DNA of 64,000 nucleotides from Oscillospiraceae bacterium (GCA_015067145.1 SVNA01000003.1:102614-166613); one strand, 5' to 3'. Counted from the first letter of the stretch, positions 41,736 through 51,057 are shown. The notes: generated by a model from the sequence alone, not told the origin. Made by a program: numbers and translations.

Positions 41736-42620
41736 TTATTTTTTGAATACAGGGATATTGGTTCTGTTTTTTACAAGTAAGTCGTCCTGAGAATCTATAT
41801 TGCGTTTGCTCTGGGTGATATGTGTAATCTCATCGGAAAGGTCTTTTGGTGTCTTGTATCCTTTGCGACTCCAGTTTTTCAGCATACCGTCGCAGTATTT
41901 GATATCTGCCTTTTCGCCTGCACGGTCAAAGCTTTCTGCTATCATCTCAAAGCTCATGTTGTATTTTTCTGTCCAGCGGTCGATAACCGTCTTTTCGCTG
42001 CTTGTCAGCTTGTCGGGACTGATAGAGAAAATTTCGCCCACTTTGGCATAAACCTTTTCCCGTTCTGCAACAAGAGCAAGGAAGCTGTCCACCTCGCTGC
42101 CGCTGGTGAACTTATGTTTTTTCTGCCATGAGCGGATGATTTTTATAATATATGCGGGATTGTCCACACCTGTTTTGTCCACATTGTGCTGTGCCAGTGG
42201 AAGAATAACATCAACAGGCATACCTTCTTCAAGATACAAAGCCATAAACTGATTTGTGTATTTTTCGCTGAGGGAAGAGCCAAATATAAGCTGCAGGTTT
42301 TTGCCCAGTGCCTGTACTCCCGGGTCACTGCTCATTGTGGCGATAACCTCACTGGTAAGTGCAGATTTTCTGCGGGTTTTCTTTTCACTTTCTTCTTCGC
42401 AGTACAGCACCCCTTTATCCGCCCAGTAAAGCATGGAGGATACAGCTGCGGAGTGGCTGATATCAAGGTCGGAAGAAATTTTAAGAGGGTCGCAGTTTCC
42501 TGTGCTTATGATATATAGAATAACCTTAAAATCATTGTTGCGGGCATCATTGAGACTGTCAAAAACTGCAGATGGCACAAAAGTGCCTTTAAGCTCTGAC
42601 TTTATATATGTGAATTTCAA
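41736..42620 (-). CDS. dnaD: DnaD-domain replication initiation protein
   Basis: The 294-residue protein contains an N-terminal winged-helix part (KISSDLDISHSAAVSSMLYWADKGVL) and two DnaD-like C-terminal blocks (EREKVYAKVGEIFSI with SSEKTVIDRWTEKYNMSFEMI; and YCDGMLKNWSRKGYKT). It works with DnaI to load helicase at oriC and restart sites. The start is TTG at 42620, five bases after a run of G (aaagggggcg); the longer frame to 42683 lacks a binding site. It begins the operon. Confidence 0.88.
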   Translation of the reverse strand: MKFTYIKSELKGTFVPSAVFDSLNDARNNDFKVILYIISTGNCDPLKISSDLDISHSAAVSSMLYWADKGVLYCEEESEKKTRRKSALTSEVIATMSSDPGVQALGKNLQLIFGSSLSEKYTNQFMALYLEEGMPVDVILPLAQHNVDKTGVDNPAYIIKIIRSWQKKHKFTSGSEVDSFLALVAEREKVYAKVGEIFSISPDKLTSSEKTVIDRWTEKYNMSFEMIAESFDRAGEKADIKYCDGMLKNWSRKGYKTPKDLSDEITHITQSKRNIDSQDDLLVKNRTNIPVFKK

Positions 42621-42705
42621 AAAAACGCCCCCTTTTAAATGATGTGTACTAAATATTTTATATGTTTTTGCTGCAGGTGTCAATTACGACAGTTTATTAT
42701 AACAG

Positions 42706-42734
42706 TTGATTTTTATTTCCGTTTTTGATAATAT
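42706..42734 (+). promoter_or_regulatory. SigA-type promoter of the TSCPD gene
   Basis: TTGATT, 17-bp spacer, TAATAT with TGA extended -10. It shows that the true gene start must lie downstream, at 42766. Confidence 0.65.
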
Positions 42735-42765
42735 ATGTACATTAAAAATGATGGGGGATTTTACA

Positions 42766-43014
42766 ATGGAATATACAAGAAGAAACAAAGGTGTTTGTTC
42801 TGCAAGCACAAAGGTTGTTATCGAAGACGGAATCATTAAAGATGTAGAGATGCTTGGAGGCTGCAATGGCAACATCAAAGGTATGATTGCACTTGTTAAA
42901 GGTATGAAAGCAGAAGATGCGATCGAAAGACTCAGCGGAATCAGATGCGGCTTCAAAACAACAAGCTGCCCTGACCAGCTTGCAATTACACTCAAAGAAG
43001 CTCTCGGTCAGTAA
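42766..43014 (+). CDS. TSCPD-domain protein (TIGR03905 type)
   Basis: The 82-residue protein carries GVCSASTKVVIEDG, the GGCNGNIKG loop and the name-giving TSCPDQLA motif near the C-terminus. TSCPD domains also occur at the end of class II ribonucleotide reductases, where Cys residues bind zinc; the free-standing form has no established role. ATG at 42766 follows gggggatt by 7 nt. It is monocistronic, with promoter and terminator. Confidence 0.92.
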   Translation: MEYTRRNKGVCSASTKVVIEDGIIKDVEMLGGCNGNIKGMIALVKGMKAEDAIERLSGIRCGFKTTSCPDQLAITLKEALGQ

Positions 43015-43042
43015 TATACAAACTGAAAAAATTACCAGATTT

Positions 43043-43070
43043 AAGTCGGCATAAGCCGGCTTATTTTTTT
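43043..43070 (+). terminator. Terminator after the TSCPD gene
   Basis: An 8-bp stem aagtcggc/gccggctt with a 4-nt loop, then eight T. Confidence 0.88.
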
Positions 43071-43133
43071 TGTATTGCCACATAATCTGTATAGGCACCT
43101 TCAGGTGTCCGATTAACATGCAAGGAAGTAATT

Positions 43134-45380
43134 ATGTACAGATTTAAAAATTTTCAGGAAAGTGCAAACCGAAGTGTAAGTGCGGGTATAGATATTGCCG
43201 AAAAGATGGGGCATATAACCATAGGCACAGAACATATTCTGATGGGTATTCTCTCCCAGGGGAAAAATGATGCAAACGACCTGCTGGAAAGGGAGGGGAT
43301 ATCCTTTTCCACAATACACAATGCGGTTGCCGCGGTTATGGGAACAGGACCTCACAGCAGCCTCAGCCATCAGGATTTATCGATAAATGCAGTTACGGTA
43401 CTCAAAAATGCAAATCTTATTGCACAGTCGAACCTAAAATGGTCGGTGGATGTAAACGAAATTCTGCTGGCGGTTATGCAGAACCAGAACTGTATGGCAA
43501 GACAGATTTTATCCATATATATAAAGGACGAAGCTGCTTTTGTTGCAAATCTTGAAAAAATCTGCCGCAAGTTCGGCAATCTGCAGTTTCAGAACAATGA
43601 GAAAAAGGAAGAGCCGAAAAAAGAGTATAAAACCCTTGAAAAATATGCGAAAAACCTTGTAAAACAGGCACAGCAGAAGGAGTTTGACCCCTGTCTTGAA
43701 CGGGACAGGGAAATCCGGCGTATTATAGAGATAATTATGCGGCGACAGAAAAACAACCCCTGTATTGTCGGTCCTGCAGGGGTGGGCAAAACCGCCATTG
43801 TGGAAGGAGTGGCAAATATGATTGCCAGCAAAACCGCTCCCAGCGAAATCTGGAACAAGGTCATCTATTCTCTCGATGTAACCCAGCTTATCGCCGGCAC
43901 AAAATACCGCGGAGACTTCGAGGACAGGCTGAAAAATATCATCGAAGAAGTGTCAAATGACAGAGATATAATCCTGTTTATTGATGAGATACACATAATT
44001 GCCACAGCAGGTGCGGCAGAGGGGGCGATAGATGCGGCAAACATTTTAAAGCCCGCTCTGGCAAGAGGCAAGGTGCAGGTTATCGGTGCCACCACACAGG
44101 ACGAATACCGCAGAATAATCGAAAAGGATTCTGCCCTTGAACGCCGCTTCACAAAGGTGACAGTAAATGAACCTGATACAGAAACGGCCATAAAAATCCT
44201 GTCGGGAATAAAGGAAAGGTACGAGGAGCATCACAATATAAAGATAGATGAGGAAGTGGCAGCAATGGCAGTAAAACTGTCCCAGCGGTATATTCAGGGG
44301 CGGTTTCTGCCCGACAAGGCAGTGGACCTGCTGGACGAAGCATGTGCAAGGGCAAAGCTGCTGGGCAAGGAAATGCTCACAGCAGATATTGTGGAAAAGA
44401 TAGTCAGCGACCAGACTAAAATACCTGTAGAGCAACTTACAGCACAGGAAAAGGACAACTTTGCAAACCTGGAACAGAACCTTAAAAACAGCATTATCGG
44501 TCAGGAAAAGGCAGTAAAAGCTGTTGCTGATGCCATGAAAAAATGGCGTGTGGGCCTCACCGAACAGGACAGACCAATAGCTTCTTTTTTGTTTCTCGGT
44601 CCCACAGGTGTGGGCAAAACCCAGACCTGCAAGGTGCTCAGCCGCTGTATCTACGGGGACGAAAAGGCCATAGTGCGTATCGACTGCTCGGAATATGGTG
44701 AGAAAAACGATATAAACAAACTTATAGGTTCTCCTCCGGGATATGTGGGTTATGAAGACGGCGGAAAATTTGAAAAAGAACTGCTGCCAAGACCCTACAG
44801 CGTAGTACTGTTTGACGAGATAGAAAAAGCCCATCCGGACCTGTGCAATCTGTTGTTACAGATACTGGACGACGGATTTGTCACCACCTCGGGCGGCAAA
44901 ACGGTCAGCTTTAAAAATGCGGTGATAATTATGACCAGCAATGTGGGAGCAAGGGGTGTACAGTCAAACTCCTGCGAGCTTGGTTTTTCAAAAAATTCTC
45001 TCCCGAAAAATGAACTTTCAAAAAAACGTATACTCAGCGAACTGAAACAGCGTTTTTCTCCCGAATTTATCGGCAGAATTGATGAGATTATAACTTTTAA
45101 TGCCCTTTCACCGCAAAATGTGGAGCAGATCGCATCGCTTATGGTGGAACAGCTGAAGGAGCGGCTTACAAATCTGCATATAACCCTCAACTGCAGTGAA
45201 AGGCTGCTCAGGCATATTTCTCAGAAGGGATACAGTCAGAGCTATGGTGCCCGTCCTCTGCGTAAGGAAATAAGTGATACAATAGAAAATTTCTTGTCAG
45301 AGGGTATATTTAATGGTAAAATAAAAGCTGATGATACTATCTGGCTGGATATAGAAAACGAACAGGTAGTTATGAAATAA
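43134..45380 (+). CDS. ClpC-like AAA+ protein unfoldase
   Basis: The 748-residue protein has a Clp N-domain (residues 1-145), a first AAA+ module (Walker [10 protein letters not shown], Walker B ILFIDEIH), a very short middle region ([19 protein letters not shown]) without a UvrB-type linker, and a second AAA+ module ([22 protein letters not shown]). A CELGF tripeptide loop (LGF) suits docking to ClpP, unlike ClpB. It feeds proteins to ClpP for degradation; ClpP itself is not in the window. It heads a run of four co-directional genes. Confidence 0.93.
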   Translation: MYRFKNFQESANRSVSAGIDIAEKMGHITIGTEHILMGILSQGKNDANDLLEREGISFSTIHNAVAAVMGTGPHSSLSHQDLSINAVTVLKNANLIAQSNLKWSVDVNEILLAVMQNQNCMARQILSIYIKDEAAFVANLEKICRKFGNLQFQNNEKKEEPKKEYKTLEKYAKNLVKQAQQKEFDPCLERDREIRRIIEIIMRRQKNNPCIVGPAGVGKTAIVEGVANMIASKTAPSEIWNKVIYSLDVTQLIAGTKYRGDFEDRLKNIIEEVSNDRDIILFIDEIHIIATAGAAEGAIDAANILKPALARGKVQVIGATTQDEYRRIIEKDSALERRFTKVTVNEPDTETAIKILSGIKERYEEHHNIKIDEEVAAMAVKLSQRYIQGRFLPDKAVDLLDEACARAKLLGKEMLTADIVEKIVSDQTKIPVEQLTAQEKDNFANLEQNLKNSIIGQEKAVKAVADAMKKWRVGLTEQDRPIASFLFLGPTGVGKTQTCKVLSRCIYGDEKAIVRIDCSEYGEKNDINKLIGSPPGYVGYEDGGKFEKELLPRPYSVVLFDEIEKAHPDLCNLLLQILDDGFVTTSGGKTVSFKNAVIIMTSNVGARGVQSNSCELGFSKNSLPKNELSKKRILSELKQRFSPEFIGRIDEIITFNALSPQNVEQIASLMVEQLKERLTNLHITLNCSERLLRHISQKGYSQSYGARPLRKEISDTIENFLSEGIFNGKIKADDTIWLDIENEQVVMK

Positions 45381-45399
45381 AATAAAGCGAGGTTTTACT

Positions 45400-45765
45400 A
45401 TGAGAACTTTAACAAAAACTTATGTTGTGACAGATGATATGACAGCAAGCAAATTTGCAAGCGGCACACTTGATGTATTCGGTACACCTGCACTCATCGG
45501 CTGTATGGAAGACACTGCAAAAACACTTATGGACGAAGATCTTAAAGAAGGCGAAAGCAGTGTTGGTGCAAAAATTTCCACTACACATGTAAAGGCAAGC
45601 AAAGTGGGTGCAACAATTAATGTTGAAGCAACCATAGTAAAACAGGAAGGCAGAATGTACGACTTCGTTATCAAAGCATACGAAGACGGTGTTCTTATCG
45701 GCGAAGGCGAACATACAAGAGCAGTTATCAATGTAGAACGTTTCCTTGCAAAGCTCAACAAATAA
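45400..45765 (+). CDS. Hotdog-fold thioesterase, FlK-like
   Basis: The 121-residue protein resembles the fluoroacetyl-CoA thioesterase FlK: FASGTLDVFGTPALIGCMEDTAK gives the catalytic Glu, and the SVGAKISTTHVKASKVG block gives the catalytic His. FlK-like proteins split small acyl-CoA thioesters. The true substrate is unlikely to be fluoroacetyl-CoA in an anaerobe and may be another short acyl-CoA. gcgagg precedes the ATG; the sortase gene starts one base after its stop. Confidence 0.88.
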   Translation: MRTLTKTYVVTDDMTASKFASGTLDVFGTPALIGCMEDTAKTLMDEDLKEGESSVGAKISTTHVKASKVGATINVEATIVKQEGRMYDFVIKAYEDGVLIGEGEHTRAVINVERFLAKLNK

Positions 45766-45766
45766 T

Positions 45767-46546
45767 ATGAGCGGTAAAAAGGTAGATAAAAAATCAAACA
45801 GCCTGCTGAATATTCTGCTTGTTGCGGTGCTTGCGGTATTTGTTTTTTCGGCATATAAAATATTCAGCGAAGTATGGCAGAAGCAGAAAGAGCAGGATGC
45901 CTTTGACCAGCTGGCACAGCAGGTAAATATCAGCGATGTACAGTTTGAGGATGTGGATATAGAGCAGCTCAAGCTGGAACGCTATGCACAGCTGAAAGCG
46001 ACTAACCCTCATTTTGTAGGGTGGATAAAAATAGATGGGACAAAACTGAATTACCCCGTGGTGCATACCCCTGATAATCCGGAGTATTATCTGCGTCGTG
46101 CATTTGACGGCAGTTATGCCATCAGCGGAACACCGTTTATCGGCGAAGACTGCACTGTAGACAGCACAAATGTGCTTATCTACGGCCACCGCATGAACAA
46201 CGATACAATGTTCACTGTACTTCTGAAATATGCAGACAGGGCGTTCTGGAAGGAACACCGGGAAATTCAGTTTGACACAGTGGACCGATTGCAGACATAC
46301 GAAATTGTATCGGCATTTTATATTGACATTCCTTTCGAGGGCGATGAAAATGCTTTCCATTGGTATGCCTACAGCGGTGATATAACCGGTGAAGAGTTTG
46401 ATTATTATGTTAATCAGATAAAAGCCCACGCATATTACGACACAGGCATAGAAATCAGCGAGGGGGACAAACTCCTGACACTGACAACCTGTGCCTACAA
46501 CAACGAGGAACAGCGTTTTGTGGTTGTGGCAAAGCTGAAGGAATAA
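45767..46546 (+). CDS. srtB: Class B sortase
   Basis: The 259-residue protein has a short cytosolic N-terminus, one membrane helix (residues 12-32) and a sortase domain with catalytic His141 in IYGHRMNN and Cys242 in TLTTCAYNNEEQRFV, whose downstream Arg completes the triad. It links proteins to the cell wall or builds pili; no LPxTG-like or NPxTN substrate is encoded nearby. It lacks its own Shine-Dalgarno site and begins one base after the thioesterase stop, so translation must be coupled to it. Confidence 0.93.
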   Translation: MSGKKVDKKSNSLLNILLVAVLAVFVFSAYKIFSEVWQKQKEQDAFDQLAQQVNISDVQFEDVDIEQLKLERYAQLKATNPHFVGWIKIDGTKLNYPVVHTPDNPEYYLRRAFDGSYAISGTPFIGEDCTVDSTNVLIYGHRMNNDTMFTVLLKYADRAFWKEHREIQFDTVDRLQTYEIVSAFYIDIPFEGDENAFHWYAYSGDITGEEFDYYVNQIKAHAYYDTGIEISEGDKLLTLTTCAYNNEEQRFVVVAKLKE

Positions 46547-46561
46547 TTACAGGCAAAACTT

Positions 46562-47365
46562 ATGAAACTTACAGTTCTGGTGGACAACAACACCTATATA
46601 GATCAATACTATTATGGCGAACCTGCCCTCTGCTTTTACATCGAAGCAGAGGGTAAAACTGTTCTGCTGGACACAGGCTACAGCGATATATTTATAAAAA
46701 ACGCCCGCAGTCTCGGCAAGGACTTGTCCAAAGTGGACTATATTGTCTTTTCTCATGGTCATGATGATCACACAAAAGGGATAAAATATCTGGAAAAACA
46801 GGATGTGCCAAATGCAAAAATAATCGCTCATCCAGACTGTCTTGTACCAAAATATGTGGGTGATTTGTATGTGGGTTCACCTTATACAGAGCAGCAGATG
46901 GCAGAAAGGTTTACACTTGATATGTGTGCAGAGCCTGTTCAGCTGACAGATAAACTGTGGTACCTTGGTCATATTCCCCGTGTATTTGACTATGAGATTG
47001 CCTCAATCGGATACAGGGAAAAGGACGGTGTAAAGCAGGACGATTATCTTGACGATGACACAGCACTTGTATACAAAGGTGAAGATGGTCTGTTTGTAAT
47101 CACAGGCTGTTCCCACAGCGGAATATGCAATATTTGCGAATATGCAAAAAAGGTGTGCGGCGAGGATAAAATTTACGGCATAATCGGCGGCTTTCATCTT
47201 TTTGAAGATGATGCAAAGCTGGCAAAAACTGTGAACTATTTTGTTAAAAACAAAATTGAAAAGCTGTATCCCTGTCACTGTGTTTCACTCAAAGCAAAGC
47301 ACAGAATGATGGAAAAGCTGGAAGTAACCGAAGTCGGTGTAGGTCTGCAGTTTGAAATTGAATAA
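46562..47365 (+). CDS. MBL-fold metallo-hydrolase
   Basis: The 267-residue protein has the metallo-beta-lactamase motif SHGHDDHTKG, the GCSHSGI and GGFHLF segments and a final PCHC, the layout of the subgroup often named after 7,8-dihydropterin-6-methyl-aminobenzene-phosphate synthase. It probably binds two metal ions and cleaves a phosphoester or similar bond. It starts 15 bp after the sortase gene. Substrate unknown; the last gene before a strong bidirectional terminator. Confidence 0.92.
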   Translation: MKLTVLVDNNTYIDQYYYGEPALCFYIEAEGKTVLLDTGYSDIFIKNARSLGKDLSKVDYIVFSHGHDDHTKGIKYLEKQDVPNAKIIAHPDCLVPKYVGDLYVGSPYTEQQMAERFTLDMCAEPVQLTDKLWYLGHIPRVFDYEIASIGYREKDGVKQDDYLDDDTALVYKGEDGLFVITGCSHSGICNICEYAKKVCGEDKIYGIIGGFHLFEDDAKLAKTVNYFVKNKIEKLYPCHCVSLKAKHRMMEKLEVTEVGVGLQFEIE

Positions 47366-47401
47366 AATAACTTTTTATATAATAAATTATAGCTATATAA
47401 G

Positions 47402-47437
47402 GCAAAAGGGACTGCGTTTTTACGCAGTCCCTTTTGC
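47402..47437. terminator. Bidirectional terminator between the MBL and AGCS genes
   Basis: A perfect 16-bp stem gcaaaagggactgcgt/acgcagtcccttttgc lying between convergent genes. Confidence 0.92.
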
Positions 47438-47473
47438 ACAAGGTTTGATAAATATGTTATGTATAGAAACTTG

Positions 47474-48817
47474 TTAATCTTTTTCTTTGCTTATATTGCT
47501 TACAACCTTGCTCAACGCCAGCAGGGCAAGCAGGTTTGGAAGAACCATAAGACCGTTAAACATATCTGTCATATTCCACACAAGGTCAACTTTGAGGCAG
47601 GAACCCACTGCGATAAACAGACAAACAATTACGGAATAAATTTTAACGTATTTCTGACCTAAAAGAGATTTTACATTTGTTTCGCCAAAGAAGTACCAGC
47701 CGATAATTGTAGAAAATGCAAAGAACAGCATACAGATGGCAATAAAAATGTTACCAGCACCGCCAAATACTGTACAAAATGCACTCTGTGCCAGTTCAGC
47801 ACCTGTAAGACCGCTGTTCCAGGCACCTGTGGAGATAATAACAAGTGCTGTAAGGGTAAGGATGATAAATGTGTCTATAAAAACACCTATCATAGCAACA
47901 ACACCCTGGTCTGTAGGATGGTCTACTTTAGCAATAGCATGTGCGTGTGGTGTGGAACCCATACCGGCTTCGTTGGAAAAAAGTCCTCTTGCTACACCAA
48001 AGCGGATAGCAGATTTAACTGTAACACCAGCAATACCGCCTGCAACAGACTGTGGTGCAAATGCCATAGTAAAGATAAGACGGAAGCTTTCAATAATTGC
48101 ATCGTGACAGCAGATAACCACAACAGAGCAGCCAATGATGTAAAGCAAAGCCATTACAGGAACGATTTTTTCAGTCAGAGAAGCAATTCTTGCTCTGCCG
48201 CCCATAAAGATAAATGCACTGAACACTGCACAGGCGATACCAACAATAAGAGGATTTACACCAAAGGCAGTTTTAAAGGAAGAACCGATGGAATTGGACT
48301 GTACCATATTGCCCATAAAGCCAAGAGCAAGGATAATTGCGATGGAGAAGAATGTTGCAAGAAACTTGCCGAAAGTGCCTTTGAAAGCAGCTTTGATATA
48401 ATATACAGGACCACCTGTAACATTGCCGTTTTCGTCAACATGTTTGAACTTCTGTGCAAGTACAGCTTCGGCATATATTGTTGCCATACCGAAGAAAGCA
48501 CTCACCCACATCCAGAATATAGCACCTGGACCGCCGGATGCGATAGCTGTTGCAGCACCTGCAATGTTGCCTGTACCAACCTGTGCAGCAATGGCGGTTG
48601 TTAAAGCCTGAAAGCTGCTCATGCCGCCTTTATCGGCTTTTTCACCTTTAAGGTTAAAGCAGGAGAAAACACTTTTCATACCTGCGCCAAACTTTCTTAT
48701 CTGGACAAATTTCAGTTTGAATGTGAAGAATATGCCTGTGCCGCAAAGCAGAAAAAGCAGTGCGTAATCCCACAGGACTGTGTTGACGGTGTTGACAATG
48801 GTTTCGATAAAATGCAT
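47474..48817 (-). CDS. AGCS-family alanine/glycine:sodium symporter
   Basis: The 447-residue protein has about eleven membrane helices and the family signatures GGMSSFQALTTAIAAQVGTGNIAGAA (in parts) and SNEAGMGSTPHAHAIA. It takes up small neutral amino acids with Na+. The tandem glycine riboswitch in its leader indicates that glycine is a main substrate, or that glycine removal is its job. GAGAGGT precedes the ATG. Monocistronic. Confidence 0.95.
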   Translation of the reverse strand: MHFIETIVNTVNTVLWDYALLFLLCGTGIFFTFKLKFVQIRKFGAGMKSVFSCFNLKGEKADKGGMSSFQALTTAIAAQVGTGNIAGAATAIASGGPGAIFWMWVSAFFGMATIYAEAVLAQKFKHVDENGNVTGGPVYYIKAAFKGTFGKFLATFFSIAIILALGFMGNMVQSNSIGSSFKTAFGVNPLIVGIACAVFSAFIFMGGRARIASLTEKIVPVMALLYIIGCSVVVICCHDAIIESFRLIFTMAFAPQSVAGGIAGVTVKSAIRFGVARGLFSNEAGMGSTPHAHAIAKVDHPTDQGVVAMIGVFIDTFIILTLTALVIISTGAWNSGLTGAELAQSAFCTVFGGAGNIFIAICMLFFAFSTIIGWYFFGETNVKSLLGQKYVKIYSVIVCLFIAVGSCLKVDLVWNMTDMFNGLMVLPNLLALLALSKVVSNISKEKD

Positions 48818-48867
48818 TTTTGTTTACCTCTCGTAATAAAAAATTAAATAAATAAAATTTTACAAAC

Positions 48868-48899
48868 GAAAAAAGAGCTAATCGGTTAAGATTAGCTCT
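48868..48899 (-). terminator. Riboswitch-linked terminator before the AGCS gene
   Basis: On the minus strand AGAGCTAATC pairs with GATTAGCTCT and is followed by six T. It lies between the aptamers and the start codon, so it is the expression platform. Confidence 0.9.
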
Positions 48900-48971
48900 G
48901 GAGATAACAGAAAAACAAGATAAGTGTACCTGCACGCAGATAAGCGCACAAATACTTAAGATGTTTATTTG

Positions 48972-49125
48972 CTCTGTCCTTTTGCCTGAGAGATTCAGGG
49001 CGCTGCCCTTTGCACCTTCGGCACTCACTCACGGTGAGATTCTCCAGAGTTCCCTCGGGTTTTAGTCCTTTTTCTCCTGAGAGTGCGACTCCTTCGGCAG
49101 ACAATAAATGTCACTTTCCTAAAAC
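48972..49125 (-). ncRNA. Tandem glycine riboswitch
   Basis: Two glycine aptamers in series. Aptamer 1 (49125-49059) is closed by GTTTTAG/CTAAAAC and holds TGCCGAAGGAG and CTCTCAGGAGAAAAAGGAC. Aptamer 2 (49049-48972) is closed by CTCTG/CAGAG and holds TGCCGAAGGTGCAAA and CTCTCAGGCAAAAGGAC, nearly consensus. The linker is 9 nt. A terminator 70 nt further on should be relieved or formed on glycine binding. Upstream of a symporter, glycine switches can be either ON or OFF types. Confidence 0.93.
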
Positions 49126-49156
49126 TTTCAAAGGGAATATTCATTTGATGTGAAAC

Positions 49157-49185
49157 ATAATAGCACTATGTTAAAGAAATGTCAA
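49157..49185 (-). promoter_or_regulatory. SigA promoter of the glycine riboswitch-AGCS unit
   Basis: TTGACA, 17-bp spacer, TATTAT with TGC extended -10. Confidence 0.85.
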
Positions 49186-49244
49186 CATATTTTTGTGTTT
49201 TTCTGATGGACTTTTGTATCTGAAGAAAAAACAATTTTTGGCAA

Positions 49245-49276
49245 AAATAAAAAAGGTGTCTCATACAAGACACCTT
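49245..49276 (-). terminator. Terminator of the 72-residue gene
   Basis: A 9-bp stem aaggtgtct/agacacctt with a long minus-strand T-run. Confidence 0.88.
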
Positions 49277-49285
49277 AACAGTAAA

Positions 49286-49504
49286 TTATCTTTCTTCGAT
49301 TGTGTATGTGAATTCGTATTCAGCCTGCAAAGCTTTTACCTTTTCTTCGTTATCTTCGATAAATGTTTTTGTGTAAACAGATTTGCCCTGTTTTTTGTAT
49401 TCGTCCATAATTTCCTGAAGTTTGCCCCAGCATTCTTCCTGTTTTTCGTAATCTTCAGCAAACTGGATAATAAATTCTCTGTGTTTTGGAATTCTTGCTT
49501 TCAT
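49286..49504 (-). CDS. 72-residue coiled-coil-like hypothetical protein
   Basis: The family is not recognised. The protein is rich in Glu, Lys and Gln and mostly helical by pattern (FAEDYEKQEECWGKLQEIMDE and IEDNEEKVKALQAEYE, in parts), with one Cys and a basic start MKARIPKHR. An AGGAGAC site precedes the ATG and a strong terminator follows the stop, so it is probably a real stand-alone gene. Confidence 0.7.
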   Translation of the reverse strand: MKARIPKHREFIIQFAEDYEKQEECWGKLQEIMDEYKKQGKSVYTKTFIEDNEEKVKALQAEYEFTYTIEER

Positions 49505-49585
49505 TATTAAAAGTCTCCTAACCTAAAATTAATCTTTCTTTAGGTGTATTGTAAACGCAAATAATTTTTTAGTCAACCGATTTTT

Positions 49586-49614
49586 TTGATTTTATCATTT
49601 GTATGTGATAATAT
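49586..49614 (+). promoter_or_regulatory. SigA-type promoter of the M29 aminopeptidase
   Basis: TTGATT, 17-bp spacer, TAATAT with TGA extended -10. Confidence 0.65.
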
Positions 49615-49658
49615 ATGCTACAGTGAGTATAATATATCTAAAAAGCGAGGTAATATAT

Positions 49659-50912
49659 ATGGAACAGAAAATGCTGCACAAATATGCCGAAATGGCGGTT
49701 AAAACAGGTATCAACATCCAGCCAAACCAGACACTTGTAATCCGCTGTCCTATCCACGGGGCAGAGTTTGCAAGGGAATGTGCAAAGGTAGCTTACGAAG
49801 CAGGTGCAAAGGAAGCTGTTGTTTTCTACAGTGACGAACAGTTTTCCCGCATCAGAATGGAAAAGACAAGCAAGGATGTTCTTTGTGATATCAAGGAATA
49901 TCAGAAAATCCAGATGCTCAACTATGTAAATACCGAGGGAGGTGCAGCGTTTTTGTCTATCAGCAGCAGCGACCCTGAAATTTACAAAGGTCTTGATATG
50001 GAAAAGATTGACGAAGCATCAAAAGCGGCCTCCAAAGCACAGGAAGAATTCCGTGACTACACAATGAACAGCCGTGTTCAGTGGTGTGTTGTGGCAATTC
50101 CGTCCGAAGCCTGGGCGGCAAAGGTTTTCCCCGATATGCCTGTGGCAGACGCGGTGGAAAAACTGTGGCAGACAATCTTCAAGGTAAGCAGACTTGAAGG
50201 CGACCCTGCCAAAAACTGGAAAGAATATACAGACAAGCAGATGGCACGCAGAGAAAAACTCAACAGCCTTAATCTTAAGACCGTTCATCTCACAAGCGAA
50301 AACGGTACAGACCTCTATGTAGGCCTTGCAGATGACTGCGTGTGGGGCGGCGGCAAGGATTTTACAACAGGCGGCAGGGAATATACAAAGGCCGGCACAG
50401 AGTTTATCGCAAATATGCCTACCGAAGAAATCTTCACATCACCTCACAAGGACCGTGTTGACGGCATTGTTTACGGCACAAAACCTTATGTTTACAACGG
50501 CAATCTCATCAGGGATTTTGTTGTTACATTCAAAGACGGCAGGGTTGTGGAATACGACGCAAAAGAAGGCAAGGAGCTTCTCGGTCAGCTGCTTGACAGC
50601 GACGAAGGTGCACGCAGCATAGGCGAAATTGCATTTGTTCCTGCGTCCAGCCCGATAAACCGCGAAAACGTATTGTTCTACAACACACTCTTTGACGAAA
50701 ACGCAGCCTGTCACATCGCATTTGGTGCAGCTTACCCTGACACAGTAAAGGGCGGCAGCGAAATGACAAGAGAACAGCTTGCAGAAAAGGGTGCAAACCA
50801 TTCTGTAATCCACGAGGATGTAATGATTGGCAGCGAAGATATGAACATCACAGGCATCACAGAAAATGGCGAAGAGGTGCAGATTTTTGTGAATGGTGAA
50901 TGGGTATTCTAA
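49659..50912 (+). CDS. M29-family metallo-aminopeptidase
   Basis: The 417-residue protein matches the AmpS/AmpT/PepS (M29) family. Likely ligands of the two metal ions are visible: Glu in MPTEEIFTSP, Glu in GEIAFVP, His in ACHIAFGAAYP and the HED of VIHEDVMIG. It trims N-terminal residues from peptides in the cytosol. ATG at 49659, behind gcgagg, is preferred over the upstream frame to 49599 since that part lies at the predicted -10 region. No partner genes. Confidence 0.95.
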   Translation: MEQKMLHKYAEMAVKTGINIQPNQTLVIRCPIHGAEFARECAKVAYEAGAKEAVVFYSDEQFSRIRMEKTSKDVLCDIKEYQKIQMLNYVNTEGGAAFLSISSSDPEIYKGLDMEKIDEASKAASKAQEEFRDYTMNSRVQWCVVAIPSEAWAAKVFPDMPVADAVEKLWQTIFKVSRLEGDPAKNWKEYTDKQMARREKLNSLNLKTVHLTSENGTDLYVGLADDCVWGGGKDFTTGGREYTKAGTEFIANMPTEEIFTSPHKDRVDGIVYGTKPYVYNGNLIRDFVVTFKDGRVVEYDAKEGKELLGQLLDSDEGARSIGEIAFVPASSPINRENVLFYNTLFDENAACHIAFGAAYPDTVKGGSEMTREQLAEKGANHSVIHEDVMIGSEDMNITGITENGEEVQIFVNGEWVF

Positions 50913-50973
50913 AGAATAATATATAAATATTTATATAAAACAGAGAAATACTGAAAAATAAAGAAAAAAACTG

Positions 50974-51002
50974 TTGCAATCGCAAAAAGTTTGTGATACA
51001 TT
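50974..51002 (+). promoter_or_regulatory. Promoter of the rimP-nusA-infB operon
   Basis: TTGCAA, 17-bp spacer, TACATT with TGA extended -10. Confidence 0.6.
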
Positions 51003-51026
51003 ATATATGTAATATTTTGAAAGAAG

Positions 51027-51057
51027 GAGAGTGGGAAGTTCCCACTCTCTTGTTTTT
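51027..51057 (+). terminator. Terminator/attenuator ahead of rimP
   Basis: A 9-bp stem gagagtggg/cccactctc, 5-nt loop and ttgttttt. It lies downstream of the predicted promoter and only 30 bp before rimP, so it can either end the aminopeptidase transcript or attenuate the nusA operon. Confidence 0.75.
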
